Shown one piece after another: positions 24,601 through 32,817 of a stretch of 32,817 nucleotides of DNA; positions within the stretch are counted from its first letter, which is position 1; every line of letters starts with the position of its first letter. The notes under the pieces are model-generated. The model saw only the letters and a program-made list of their open reading frames with translations, made no database searches and was not told the DNA's origin. Origin of the DNA: Anaerolineae bacterium. GTDB lineage: Bacteria > Chloroflexota > Anaerolineae > Anaerolineales > DRMV01. Location: contig DUEP01000014.1 in the NCBI GenBank assembly GCA_011176535.1, positions 1 through 32,817 on the forward strand, read 5' to 3'. The translations under genes were made by a program, and so were the position numbers.

Positions 24601-25992
24601 TCATAGCACCTCCTCGTCTCCCCGGTCGGGATAATGCACTGCTTCAATCCCGTTGGCCTGCAACAACGCCTTCAGCGGCTCGGCCCCTTTGGGTTCGCCG
24701 TGCACCAAATAGACGCTTTTCAGCGTCTCCCGGGTGTTCAAGGCATACTTCAGCAAAATATCCTGCCCCGCATGGGCCGAAAAGCCACCGATGGTGACCA
24801 CCTCGGCGCGCACTTCGTACCACTCCCCGAAAATCCGCACCCGCTTTTCGCCTTCGGCCAAACGGCGGCCCAGAGTGTGGGGCGCCTGCCAGGAGACGAT
24901 GACCACTGTGTTGCGCGGGTTGGTGATGTTGTTCTTCAGGTGATGCAGAATCCGCCCCACTTCGGCCATCCCCGAAGCGGAAAGGATGATCATCGGTTCG
25001 TGACGGTCGTTGAGCGCCTTGGATTCCTCCACCGAGCGCACATACTCCACCAGGCCAAAGCCCAGCACATCCTCATGGTTGTGCAGTAGGGCCAGGGCTT
25101 CCTCGTCGAAACATTCCGGATGAGCGCGGTAAATCTGAGAGGCGTTGACCGCCAACGGGCTATCCACCACGATGGGGATGCGAGGCAGACTCCCTTCGCG
25201 GATCATCCGGTTGAAAGCATAGACCAGTTCCTGGGTGCGTCCCACAGCAAAGGCGGGGATGATGATCTTGCCTCCCCGGGCCACGGTGCGCAAGGTCACT
25301 TCGCGCAATTCCTCAAAGGCCGGTCCGGGGTCGCGGTGAGGCTTATCGCCGTAAGTGCATTCCATGAGCAGAAAATCGGCTTTTTCGGGCAACACCGGAT
25401 CGCGCAGGATGGGCAGATGGGGACGCCCCACATCCCCGGAGAACCACAACCTCCGGGTACGGCCCTTTTCTTCAATGTCCAGCACCACCGCCGCGGACCC
25501 CAAAATGTGGCCCGCGTCCACAAAATGGGCCACTACCCCAGGGGCCACCTCAAAGAGCTTGCCGTAATCGGTGGGGACGAAATGCGTCGCCACCATGGCC
25601 GCGTCTTCGATGGTGTACAAGGGCTCGACGGGCGGCTCTCCGCGTCGACGGCGCTTCTTGTTCAGATAAGCAGCATCGGACTCCTGGATATGCCCAGAGT
25701 CCAAGAGCATGAGGTTGGCCAGATGGGCCGTGGCCGGGGTGGCGTAAATCGGCCCCCGATACCCTGCCTTGATCAAATGGGGCAGATTGCCGCTGTGGTC
25801 GATGTGAGCATGGGACAAAATCACCGCGTCAATGGAACGGGGGTCATACGGAAAAGTACGGTTGCGCGCGTAGGTCTCGCGCCGACGGCCCTGGAAAAGC
25901 CCGCATTCGAGCAAAACGCGCGCCCCGTTGACCTCCAGCAAATGCGCCGAACCGGTCACGGTTCGGGCGGCGCCCCAAAAAGTCAAGCGCAT
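24601..25992 (-). CDS. Metallo-beta-lactamase/beta-CASP RNase-like protein
   Basis: 463 residues. Metallo-beta-lactamase motif HAHIDH (61-66), further metal ligands in FVDAGHILGS and FSGDVG, then a beta-CASP insert with GGKIIIPAFAVGRTQELVY, SASGMAEVGR, GGFSAHAGQ and a final YLVHGEPKG (motifs A-C and RMMBL). This is the CPSF73/YSH1-like group of RNA exo/endonucleases. It lacks the C-terminal domain of RNase J. AAAGGAGAG precedes the ATG. It lies 46 bases after the cyclase gene and 37 before the peptidase-like gene. Confidence 0.93.
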   Translation of the reverse strand: MRLTFWGAARTVTGSAHLLEVNGARVLLECGLFQGRRRETYARNRTFPYDPRSIDAVILSHAHIDHSGNLPHLIKAGYRGPIYATPATAHLANLMLLDSGHIQESDAAYLNKKRRRRGEPPVEPLYTIEDAAMVATHFVPTDYGKLFEVAPGVVAHFVDAGHILGSAAVVLDIEEKGRTRRLWFSGDVGRPHLPILRDPVLPEKADFLLMECTYGDKPHRDPGPAFEELREVTLRTVARGGKIIIPAFAVGRTQELVYAFNRMIREGSLPRIPIVVDSPLAVNASQIYRAHPECFDEEALALLHNHEDVLGFGLVEYVRSVEESKALNDRHEPMIILSASGMAEVGRILHHLKNNITNPRNTVVIVSWQAPHTLGRRLAEGEKRVRIFGEWYEVRAEVVTIGGFSAHAGQDILLKYALNTRETLKSVYLVHGEPKGAEPLKALLQANGIEAVHYPDRGDEEVL

Positions 25993-26038
25993 GGCTCTCT
26001 CCTTTCGTCGTGCAGAGTGACCCCTGCAAAAGAGGCAC

Positions 26039-27739
26039 CTATCGCAGGCCAGTCATTTCGTAAACGCGAAGGGGCGTCTTCTTGCCCTTGACCGACAGGG
26101 GAGGCAAAGGCCGCACTGCGACCCGCTCCTGCACCAGGCGCCAGGTGGCCTCGGTGAGCAGGATCTGCCCCGGCCGGGCGGCCTCCTCCAGGCGTTTAGC
26201 CACATTTACCGCATCGCCGATGACGGTGTAATCCAGGCGTCGCTCGCTGCCCACCAGGCCAATCACCGCCTCACCCGTATGAATCCCAATGCCCATCCCC
26301 AACCGCCAGGCCGGGGGGAGTTGGGGGTGCAACTGACGCAACCGCTGTTGCATCGCCCAGGCCGCCCGCACCGCACGCAAGGCGTGGTCCGGCTGGGGCA
26401 CGGGGGCGTTGAACCAGGCCATGGCCGCATCGCCGATGAACTTGTCCACCGTCCCGCCTTCCTCCAGAAGCACCCCGGCGGCCAGAGCCAGATAGCGGTT
26501 GAGCATGGTCACCAGGGTTTCCGGGGAGACCTGTTCTCCCAAGGCTGTGAAACCTCGCAGGTCGGCGAACACCACGGTGATCTCCCGCCGCTCGCCTCCG
26601 GGGCGCAGTTGCTCCCAACTCAACTGCCGAATGACCTCGGGCGACACCATCCGCTCAAAAATGCGCTGCATCTCCTCCAGATGACGCTGCTCGGTGAGGT
26701 CGTGAATGACCAGTGTCGCCCCCAACAACTGGCGGTTCTCTCCGTACCAGGGGGACATGGAGAGTTGCCAGTACACCCTGCCCCGGCCGGGCCAATGCGG
26801 CGAGACCTCCACCCCCACCACCTCGCGGCCTTCCTCTACCACCACGGGCCAGTAACTGCGCAAGGTAGAAGCCAGCGGGGCCAACACCTGTTCCCATGGA
26901 TAGCCTTTGACTTCCTCAAAGGAGGCGCACAACAGGCGCTCGGCCGCACGGTTGCACATCACAATGCGCCCCTCGGTATCCACGGTCACCACCCCGCTGG
27001 CAATGGAGGCGAAGACCCGATCCAGCAGGTCCTTCAACTGGCTTACCTCAGCCAATGCCCGCCGCACCTCCTGAAACAGGCGGGCGTTTTCCAACGCGGT
27101 GGCCGCCTGGTGGGCAAAGGCCATCAACATCCCCAAATGTTGCGGCGCAAAGGCCCCGGAACGCATCCGGTGATCCACATAAATCACCCCTACCAGACGG
27201 TCCTTCACTTTGAGCGGGACGCAAATGACCGACTTGAGGTGGTACAACGCCACGCTTTCTCCGTTGCGAAAGCGGGGATCGTGCTGCGCGTTGCTGGTCA
27301 ACACCGGCTCGCCCGTGGCTACCACCCGTTGCACAATGGAACGGCTGAAGTTCAACTCGGCGGGCGAAAGGTCCTCCTGTTCCCAATGACGAGCGATCAC
27401 CGTGCGCAACTCCCCTTGTTCCTCCCGCAACATCAAAAAGCCGCGCTCGGCCTGGGTCAGCCGGATGATGTAGTCAATCACCATCTGAAGCACGGTGTCC
27501 AAATCCAGCGAGGAGTTCATGGCCTGGGCCACATCCATCAGCGCCAGCGATTGCCGATGGGCCACGGCCAGGGCCTCTACATCCCGCTGGATATCCTCCA
27601 CCAAGGCCACCAGGCGCTCCCATTCGGTGTGCATGGCCGGCAGATCTTGCCGGGTGACCCGCGCCAGATAGCGCACCAGATGGCGCAGCGAAGCCAATCG
27701 CTGTCTCAAGCCGGAAGTTTCGAAAGAGGGTTGGGCCAT
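26039..27739 (-). CDS. GAF-PAS class III adenylate cyclase
   Basis: 566-residue soluble signalling protein. N-terminal helix (about 10-75), GAF domain (78-220), PAS domain (about 233-350), a short linker, then a class III cyclase domain (about 386-560). All catalytic residues are visible: metal Asp392 (FADLRGFT) and Asp437, Lys433 (DKFIGD) and Asp503 (LDYTVIGD) for adenine recognition, and Asn512 and Arg516 (VNVAKRLEE) for the transition state. It should make cAMP in response to a ligand sensed by GAF or PAS, as an obligate dimer. No membrane helix is present. Start by ATG at 27739, with only a close GAGG. Confidence 0.93.
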   Translation of the reverse strand: MAQPSFETSGLRQRLASLRHLVRYLARVTRQDLPAMHTEWERLVALVEDIQRDVEALAVAHRQSLALMDVAQAMNSSLDLDTVLQMVIDYIIRLTQAERGFLMLREEQGELRTVIARHWEQEDLSPAELNFSRSIVQRVVATGEPVLTSNAQHDPRFRNGESVALYHLKSVICVPLKVKDRLVGVIYVDHRMRSGAFAPQHLGMLMAFAHQAATALENARLFQEVRRALAEVSQLKDLLDRVFASIASGVVTVDTEGRIVMCNRAAERLLCASFEEVKGYPWEQVLAPLASTLRSYWPVVVEEGREVVGVEVSPHWPGRGRVYWQLSMSPWYGENRQLLGATLVIHDLTEQRHLEEMQRIFERMVSPEVIRQLSWEQLRPGGERREITVVFADLRGFTALGEQVSPETLVTMLNRYLALAAGVLLEEGGTVDKFIGDAAMAWFNAPVPQPDHALRAVRAAWAMQQRLRQLHPQLPPAWRLGMGIGIHTGEAVIGLVGSERRLDYTVIGDAVNVAKRLEEAARPGQILLTEATWRLVQERVAVRPLPPLSVKGKKTPLRVYEMTGLR

Positions 27740-27814
27740 ACCTCAAGGATACTACAAATCGTCAGCCAGAGGGGCTGGCCCGCGCCCGGGGAAGCGTCGG
27801 AGACGGCGAGACAC

Positions 27815-30188
27815 CTAACGACCCCTCCGCCAACGCTGCCGCAAGGCCCGCCAGGCCGTCCGACGAATCTGCCGGCGGGCGCGGCGTACGGGTTCCAGGG
27901 GCACCACCACCTTATCCGGTGGGGCGAAATGCAGGCGCACATACGCCTGGACGACCACGCCCACGGCGTCGCGGGCCAGGGGGAGCAGCCGGGCCAACCG
28001 TTCCGCCCGCTCTCCAGGCCCTTCCCCCAGCGCAGGCGCAGCGCCCAGCAAACGCAACCACACCTGCAGTTCCCAAAAGGCGCGGTCCACCTCGCCCATC
28101 CGCGTCCAGCGCCCCCATTGCCGCAGCCAACGAGGCTCCCGCCGGAAAACCCGGCGCGTCACCGCCAACAACCGATTCGGCAGCCACGGCCGCTGCAACG
28201 CCCAGAGCCCCCGGCGAGCAAGGTGAGTCCACCCAACCCCGCCAGCAACGAAAGCAGCCAACGCCACTCCACGCCCTGCGCAGCGGGTTCCCCCTCCGGC
28301 GAGGAGGCCTCAGGCCCGCCTAGAGAGGATGGCGTGGCGCCGACCGGGGCACCCGCACCCAGTTCCAGCCGCCGCCGGCGCAGCCACTCCTGAGGGGAGA
28401 GCCACTCCTCCTCGCCTTCCCCCAACGCCGGAGCAGGTGGCCGATCGCCGGGGCGCACCAAAGCAGAACGCGCCACCGTGGGCTCAAAAGGCACCCATCC
28501 CACCCCAGGGAAGTACACCTCCGGCCAGGCGTGGCTATCCCGCTCGCGCACCTGATAGGCGCCGTCGGTGTAGCGCCCTGGGCATAGCCCACGGCCAGGC
28601 GCGCCGGGATGCCCATCAGACGCAACAACACCACCTCGGCCGTAGCGTAATAGGTGCAAAAGCCCTCCTGGGCCTCAAAAAGGAACCAGTCCACCGGGTC
28701 TTTCCCCGGCGGCGGAGGCGCCGGGAGAGGGTTGCGATAAGCCATCTGCGCCCGCAGGTAGGCGGTGAGCATCTGGGCCCGGTCATAAGGGTTGTCGACC
28801 TGCTGGGCCAGCGCCGCGGCCAACTGACGCACCCGCGCGGAGATGTCCTCCGGCACCTGAAGATAAGGCGCTACCCAAGAAGGGTAATCCGTGCCCGCCT
28901 GTCGGAGTTGCTCCGCCGTCAGGGCCACCCGCCAAGCCCGCACCCGGTAACCGCTCCCGGCGGGTAAGGGCTCCTGGGCCACAAAAGCCAAGGGGTCAAC
29001 CAGTCCCTCGCCCAGGAGGACGGCCCGCAGTTGGTAGGGCACATCCAGCACCTGCGCAGGATACAGGGCCGTATAGAGCACCAGAGCGGGTTGGGCCAAA
29101 ACAAAACGCAAGGTGACTTCTTCCCCGGCCTCATCCGGACGCGGGAAAGCCACCCCCGAAGGGGCCATGCTCGCGGCGTTCTGGACCTGCCAAAGCCCCT
29201 GCCGATAAGTGGTGTACACCTGCATCCGCCAATAGTACCGCTCTCCCAAAACCGCCCGAGGGGCCTCGACCCGAAAGACCAGGGTGTCCGTTTCTGGCAC
29301 GCCCAACCCCAGGGGCAGCCGTTCGGCATACCCCACCACTCCCCACACCTTGGTGCCCTGGAGGGGTTCCACCAGACGCCCCAGACGACGCTGGATGCGC
29401 TCCCAGGGGCGGGTCACCCGCTGCCAGGTTTCCCGCACACCGGGCAAAGCCGCCTCCCAGCGCGGCAGGTGCCAGGCCAGCACCCCCACCAGCACCACCG
29501 CGCCCAAGGCCACCCGTAGCCAGTCCCATCCCAGGTCCAGGGGGATCAACAGGTGCCGCGCGCGCCAGCCGCGCACGCGTTCTCCAAATCCAAAGGTGTG
29601 CCGGGCCAGATACAGCATGGCCAGTCCCGAATAGACCAGCAAATAGACCGTGCGGGCGCGCACATAGGGGTCGTAGGCCTGGATGACCCACAGGGCCAGC
29701 AACGGAGGCAGCAGCACGCGCCACAACGCCCGCCGCCGGGCGACGGAAAAGCCCACGAACCACCCCAAAGCCCAGGCTGCCACCACCAACAGGGCCAGGA
29801 ACAACACGGGATCGCCCACCGGGCGGTCGGCGGCGAAATCCTGCCAGGCCCCCTGCAGGCGCTGGGCCAGCACAACCAGCTGGACGCGGAGGGGAGCCAA
29901 GCGGGCCACGCTCCTCGCCAGCCCGAGGGGCAACAGGACCTCGCCATAGGCCAAAGCGAGCAACGCGACAAAAGGCCAGCGCCAGCGCGTCACCCCCGCC
30001 AGGGCGCCCAAACCATAAGCCAGCAACAACGCGCCGGAGGCCAGCCCCAGGCCCGCGGTCCAGGCGGTCGCCTCCAGGCGTCCGGCCAAGGTGAGCAACA
30101 AAAAGCCCCCCAACAGCACCAACACACCGTCGGGGGCAGGGTGCGGAGGCTGCGTCGAGGGGGGCTTGTTGTGAAAAGACGCGCTCAT
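27815..30188 (-). pseudogene. TgpA-like transglutaminase membrane protein, two frameshifts
   Basis: A DUF3488-transglutaminase-DUF4129 protein that reads through three frames. Frame one (from ATG 30188) gives about 538 residues: six or so membrane helices to residue 240, then the start of the transglutaminase core with Cys511 (EGFCTYYATA) and GIPARLAVGYAQG. Frame two takes up near 28576 with RYTDGAYQVRERDSHAWPEV (the catalytic His), GWVPFEPT and the next membrane helix. Frame three takes up near 28208 with RRGLWALQRPWLPNRLLAV and a DUF4129-like tail. Each join is a -1 shift at a G-run (28576-28578 and 28208-28212); adding one G to each gives an uninterrupted 791-residue protein. Either a recent pseudogene or two assembly errors. 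The third acid of the triad is Glu (FEPT) instead of the usual Asp. Confidence 0.82.
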
Positions 30189-30197
30189 GGTATGGGC

Positions 30198-30203
30198 ATT
30201 ATA
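30198..30203 (-). promoter_or_regulatory. Candidate -10 of a near-leaderless promoter for the TgpA-like gene
   Basis: A perfect TATAAT (GGTATAAT context) lies 9 bases before the ATG at 30188, so transcription would start 2-3 bases before the start codon. No ribosome binding site is visible. The -35 is poor (TTGCTG with spacer 19). Confidence 0.45.
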
Positions 30204-30309
30204 CCCCCTGGAGAAGCCCTTTCAGCAACTAACGGAGGGCGCGCAGAACGATAAACCCGGGTTCGGGCCGCCAACGACCTGAAGCCGGCTCGGCACCCCA
30301 TGTTACCGG

Positions 30310-31557
30310 TCAGTCCAGCCCCAGCGCCCGGCGCAAGGCAGGCAGATTGCCCGCCGGGACCACCGGGGCGGGCGGCACGGCTTGCATGGCCGCCTGCACA
30401 TCCTTCAACCCGCTCCCCGTGAGCAACACCAGCACCGGGTCCTCCGGCGTGAGCCAACCGCGGCGCAACGCCTCGCGCAGGCCGGCCCAGGCCGTGGCCG
30501 CGGCCGGCTCGGCGAAAAGCCCCACCCGGCCCAACTCGGCCATGGCCTCCAGAATAGCCTCATCGCTCACCGTGAGGTAGGCCCCGTGGGTTTCCCGCAC
30601 GGCCCGCAACGCGCGCCGCCCATCGCGGGGCAAATCCACGCTGATGCTGTCGGCGATGGTTTGGGCCTGTACCGAGGCAACTTCCGTGGCCCCGGCTTCC
30701 CAGGCGCGGGCAATGGCCGCCGAGCCCTCGGCCTGCACACCGTAAAGGCGCGGCTTCTGCTCCAGCCAGCCCAACTGCTGCAGGTCCCAAAACCCTTTGT
30801 ACACGCCGCTGATGATGTTGCCATCGCCCACAGGGACGAAGATGTGCAGCGGTCGTTCGAGGCGTTGACGCAGCAACACCTGTTCCCAGATCTCGTAGGC
30901 CACGGTCTTCTTACCCTCGACGGTGAAGGGGTTGAACCCCGTGTTGCGGCAGTACCAGCCGAGGGTTTCCGAGGCCTCGATGGACAGGTCAAAGGCGTCA
31001 TCGTAGGTCCCGTCCACCAGGCACACCTGAGCGCCGTAAATGAGCAACTGGGCGATTTTGGCCCGCGGAGCCCCTTTAGGGGCCAGAATGACCGCCCGCA
31101 ACCCCACCGCCGCGGCCATGCCGGCCAAAGCCGCGCCGGCGTTCCCTGTGGAGGCCGTGATCACCGTATCCACACCCAGAGCCAAGGCGCGGGCCACCAC
31201 CACGGCGCTGGCGCGGTCCTTGAGGGAAGCGGTGGGATTGCGGCTTTCATCCTTGAGCCAGAGCCAGGAGAGGCCCGTGGCCTGGCGCAAAGCGGGAGGG
31301 GAGAACACCGGCGTCCAGCCCACCGAAGCCAGGGGCGTGGTGGCAAAATCGGGGTCCGGCACAGGCAACAGGGGGAGATAGCGCCACAGGGAGGGCACAT
31401 TTCCCATGAGGCCCGGAAACGACGGGGACAGCACCCGCTTCAAGGAGGGGTAGTCCAACCAGACATCCAGGTTCCCATCATCCTCAGGGCAAGTATAGGT
31501 GACTTCGTCAGGGGCGTAGGTGCGACCACAGCGCGAACAACGGTAGCGAAAGGTCAT
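30310..31557 (-). CDS. thrC: Threonine synthase
   Basis: 415-residue PLP enzyme that turns O-phosphohomoserine into threonine. An N-terminal zinc-ribbon-like start (C7, C10, C23) is typical of this threonine synthase class. PLP lysine Lys113 in NPTASLKDRAS; phosphate loop ASTGNAGAALAG; VPVGDGNIISGVYKGF; and TGSGLKD near the end. The ATG at 31557 overlaps the capA stop (ATGA), with GGAGG 7 bases upstream. No other threonine gene is in the window. The 120 bases after it hold no clear terminator. Confidence 0.93.
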   Translation of the reverse strand: MTFRYRCSRCGRTYAPDEVTYTCPEDDGNLDVWLDYPSLKRVLSPSFPGLMGNVPSLWRYLPLLPVPDPDFATTPLASVGWTPVFSPPALRQATGLSWLWLKDESRNPTASLKDRASAVVVARALALGVDTVITASTGNAGAALAGMAAAVGLRAVILAPKGAPRAKIAQLLIYGAQVCLVDGTYDDAFDLSIEASETLGWYCRNTGFNPFTVEGKKTVAYEIWEQVLLRQRLERPLHIFVPVGDGNIISGVYKGFWDLQQLGWLEQKPRLYGVQAEGSAAIARAWEAGATEVASVQAQTIADSISVDLPRDGRRALRAVRETHGAYLTVSDEAILEAMAELGRVGLFAEPAAATAWAGLREALRRGWLTPEDPVLVLLTGSGLKDVQAAMQAVPPAPVVPAGNLPALRRALGLD

Positions 31558-32708
31558 GATCCGGCCTCCCAGGTTGGGGTCGCCAAAGGCGGTGAAGCCG
31601 CCCAAATCCGCTGCAAAATGGCCTGGGCCTCGTCGGGCGGGGCAAGGTGCACCGTGCCATCGCCATCGGTGTGCACCGGGATGAACCGGTAGGCCACCAG
31701 GCGTCGGCCCTCGAAGGTCAACTCAAGCATGGCGCCTTGCTGCGTTTCCAGGGACCAACTCTGATCGAAGACGAAGTTGCCCAGGCTGTAAAACACCGGC
31801 ACATTGTCCAGGATGGTCATGCCCTGCACCACATGGCTGTGGTTGCCCACCACCACATCAGCGCCGGCCTCCACGAAGCGACGGGCCCAACGCCGCTGCT
31901 CGTAAAGGGGGGTGGCGTGGTACTCCGGGCCCCAATGGGGCAGCGCCACGACCACATCGGCCTGAGCGCGGGCCGCCTGCATGGCCTTCTGCAGGTTGGC
32001 TTCGGTGAGCGGGGCGGCGCCGGGGGTATCCTGCCCGGCGAAGGAGCGCTCTTCGATTTCGTTCAAGGCCACGAAGGCGTAACGCACCCCGCCAAAGGTG
32101 AGCACCAGGGGCTGCAGCGCCTCGTCCACATTGCGCCCGCCGCCCAAGACAGCCAGCCCTGCGCCCCGGAGGGCCTCCAGAGTGTCCAGAAAAGCCCCGT
32201 CGCCCCCGTTCTTGATGTGATTGGTGGCCACATTCACCGCGTCGAAGCCTGCCCAAGCCATGGTTGCGGCGTGAGCCGGGTCGCCCACCAGCAAAAAGGT
32301 GCGCATGCAGCCGGTAGGGGGGACTTGAGAGGTCAGGGCGCTGTTGAGCAGGGCAAAAGCGTAATCGGCCTGGCGGATGAGGGGAGCCACCTCGGCATAG
32401 ATGTAGCGGTCGTCGCCCCGCTGGTCGGCCGCGGCGCGCACGCAACGGGCAGGGACAATGTTGCCCACGAAAAGGAAGGTCACCCGGGAGGGGGTGGGGG
32501 TGGGCGTGGGGCTGGGCGTCGGGGTGACGGTCGGCGTCTGCGTGGGCAGGAAGGTGGGCGTGGGCGGCAGCGGCGGCCAGGGCATGAGCGTGGGCGAAGG
32601 GTCGGCAGAACGGGCCGACGGCGACCACGGCGCTTTGGCGGCTGCGGTGGGGCGACAGCCGAGTAGCAGCAAGAGCGCGAAGAGAGGGAAAAGAGTTCGC
32701 AAACGCAT
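31554..32708 (-). CDS. CapA-family metallophosphatase-like lipoprotein
   Basis: 384 residues. Signal peptide with lipobox LLLLGC (Cys18), a long Pro/Thr repeat linker (about 36-74), then a CapA/PgsA-like domain. Motifs: FVGNIVPARCV (80-90), VATNHIKNGG, PHWGPEYHATP, GNHSHVVQGM and SLGNFVFDQ. In CapA the first is normally GD and the second usually NHxxD; both acids are Asn here. CapA homologues are linked to polyglutamate or capsule synthesis, but most are uncharacterised. Placed 2 bases after the upstream gene and overlapping thrC. Confidence 0.87.
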   Translation of the reverse strand: MRLRTLFPLFALLLLLGCRPTAAAKAPWSPSARSADPSPTLMPWPPLPPTPTFLPTQTPTVTPTPSPTPTPTPSRVTFLFVGNIVPARCVRAAADQRGDDRYIYAEVAPLIRQADYAFALLNSALTSQVPPTGCMRTFLLVGDPAHAATMAWAGFDAVNVATNHIKNGGDGAFLDTLEALRGAGLAVLGGGRNVDEALQPLVLTFGGVRYAFVALNEIEERSFAGQDTPGAAPLTEANLQKAMQAARAQADVVVALPHWGPEYHATPLYEQRRWARRFVEAGADVVVGNHSHVVQGMTILDNVPVFYSLGNFVFDQSWSLETQQGAMLELTFEGRRLVAYRFIPVHTDGDGTVHLAPPDEAQAILQRIWAASPPLATPTWEAGS

Positions 32709-32710
32709 GG

Positions 32711-32817
32711 CTACTCACGATGGGCGGCCAGGGCGCGGCGGAGTTCGGCCTGCACCTCCGGGTCGTGCTCAACGGCCCGCGCGGCTTCCAGGGCCGCGCG
32801 GGCCTGGGGCGTGCCGA
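32711..32817 (-). CDS. C-terminal end of an unidentified gene
   Basis: The last 35 codons of a gene cut by the right edge, ending AVEHDPEVQAELRRALAAHR-E and TAG. The Ala/Glu/Arg-rich helical text with LEAARAVEHDPE recalls the end of a TPR repeat, but this is too short to identify. It ends 2 bases before capA, so the two are probably in one operon. Confidence 0.7.
   Translation of the reverse strand, partial: GTPQARAALEAARAVEHDPEVQAELRRALAAHRE

Noticed and set aside
26279-28393. Long plus-strand open frame opposite the cyclase and transglutaminase genes
   Set aside because: Antisense shadow; composition is rich in His, Pro and Gln and spans two unrelated minus-strand genes.
28560-28590. Programmed -1 frameshift in the transglutaminase gene
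   Set aside because: Neither join has an X-XXY-YYZ slippery heptamer, and two shifts in one gene would be needed. Deletion or assembly error is simpler.
30189-30309. Terminator after thrC
   Set aside because: Only a short self-complementary AACCCGGGTT is seen; no adequate stem-loop with a U-run.

Overview
The window reads as a compact, GC-rich bacterial chromosome segment in which every supported protein and RNA gene lies on the minus strand. The best guess for the source is a Chloroflexota (Anaerolineae-like) bacterium. This rests on remembered family features and not on a search: MurG with GGTGGGVYPALAV, a Zur of the DGCxxYV...HxHLxxCxxCG...GDD type, Pro/Thr-rich lipoprotein linkers and a long N-terminal extension on NusG. 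Genes are tightly packed, with many ATGA, GTGA and TGATG overlaps. The text follows transcription, from high to low coordinates.

32817-30190: the C-terminus of an unidentified gene, a CapA-like lipoprotein and threonine synthase (capA and thrC overlap). 30188-22468: a run that may be co-transcribed. It holds a transglutaminase-like membrane protein broken by two single-base frameshifts, a GAF-PAS-class III nucleotide cyclase, a metallo-beta-lactamase/beta-CASP RNase-like protein, a membrane-anchored protein that looks like a metal-site-dead relative of a zincin-like peptidase family, and a HAD phosphatase. 22282-19233: a zinc-uptake operon zur-znuA-znuC-znuB with a near-consensus promoter and a TGAAAA-n3-TTTTCA operator just after the predicted transcription start. 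ZnuA has Tyr at the usual third metal-ligand position. 19181-19076: a palindromic MITE-like dispersed repeat. 18994-16225: a strong promoter, a PIN-TRAM membrane protein, cysS and a terminator. 16175-14766: a LysE-family exporter and RlmB.

14742-9126 is a translation-machinery operon: promoter, tRNA-Thr(TGT), tRNA-Tyr, tRNA-Thr(GGT), tuf, rpmG, tRNA-Trp, secE, nusG, rplK, rplA, an L10 leader attenuator, rplJ, rplL and a strong terminator. The order matches the classical tuf-secE-nusG-rplKAJL arrangement, but rpoBC does not follow. 8955-1 is the division and cell-wall (dcw) cluster: a promoter overlapped by four 10-bp-spaced MraZ boxes, then mraZ, rsmH, an ftsL-like gene, ftsI, murF, mraY, murD, ftsW and the start of murG.

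Most of the window is ordinary housekeeping. The least ordinary parts are the regulatory RNA and DNA (MraZ boxes, L10 attenuator, Zur box, the perfect 14-bp hairpin between tRNA-Trp and secE, inverted repeats around tRNAs), the dispersed repeat, the apparent pseudo-peptidase, the doubly frameshifted transglutaminase, and substitutions at key sites of MurG, EF-Tu, ZnuA and CapA. I saw no CRISPR array, prophage, IS element or defence system.
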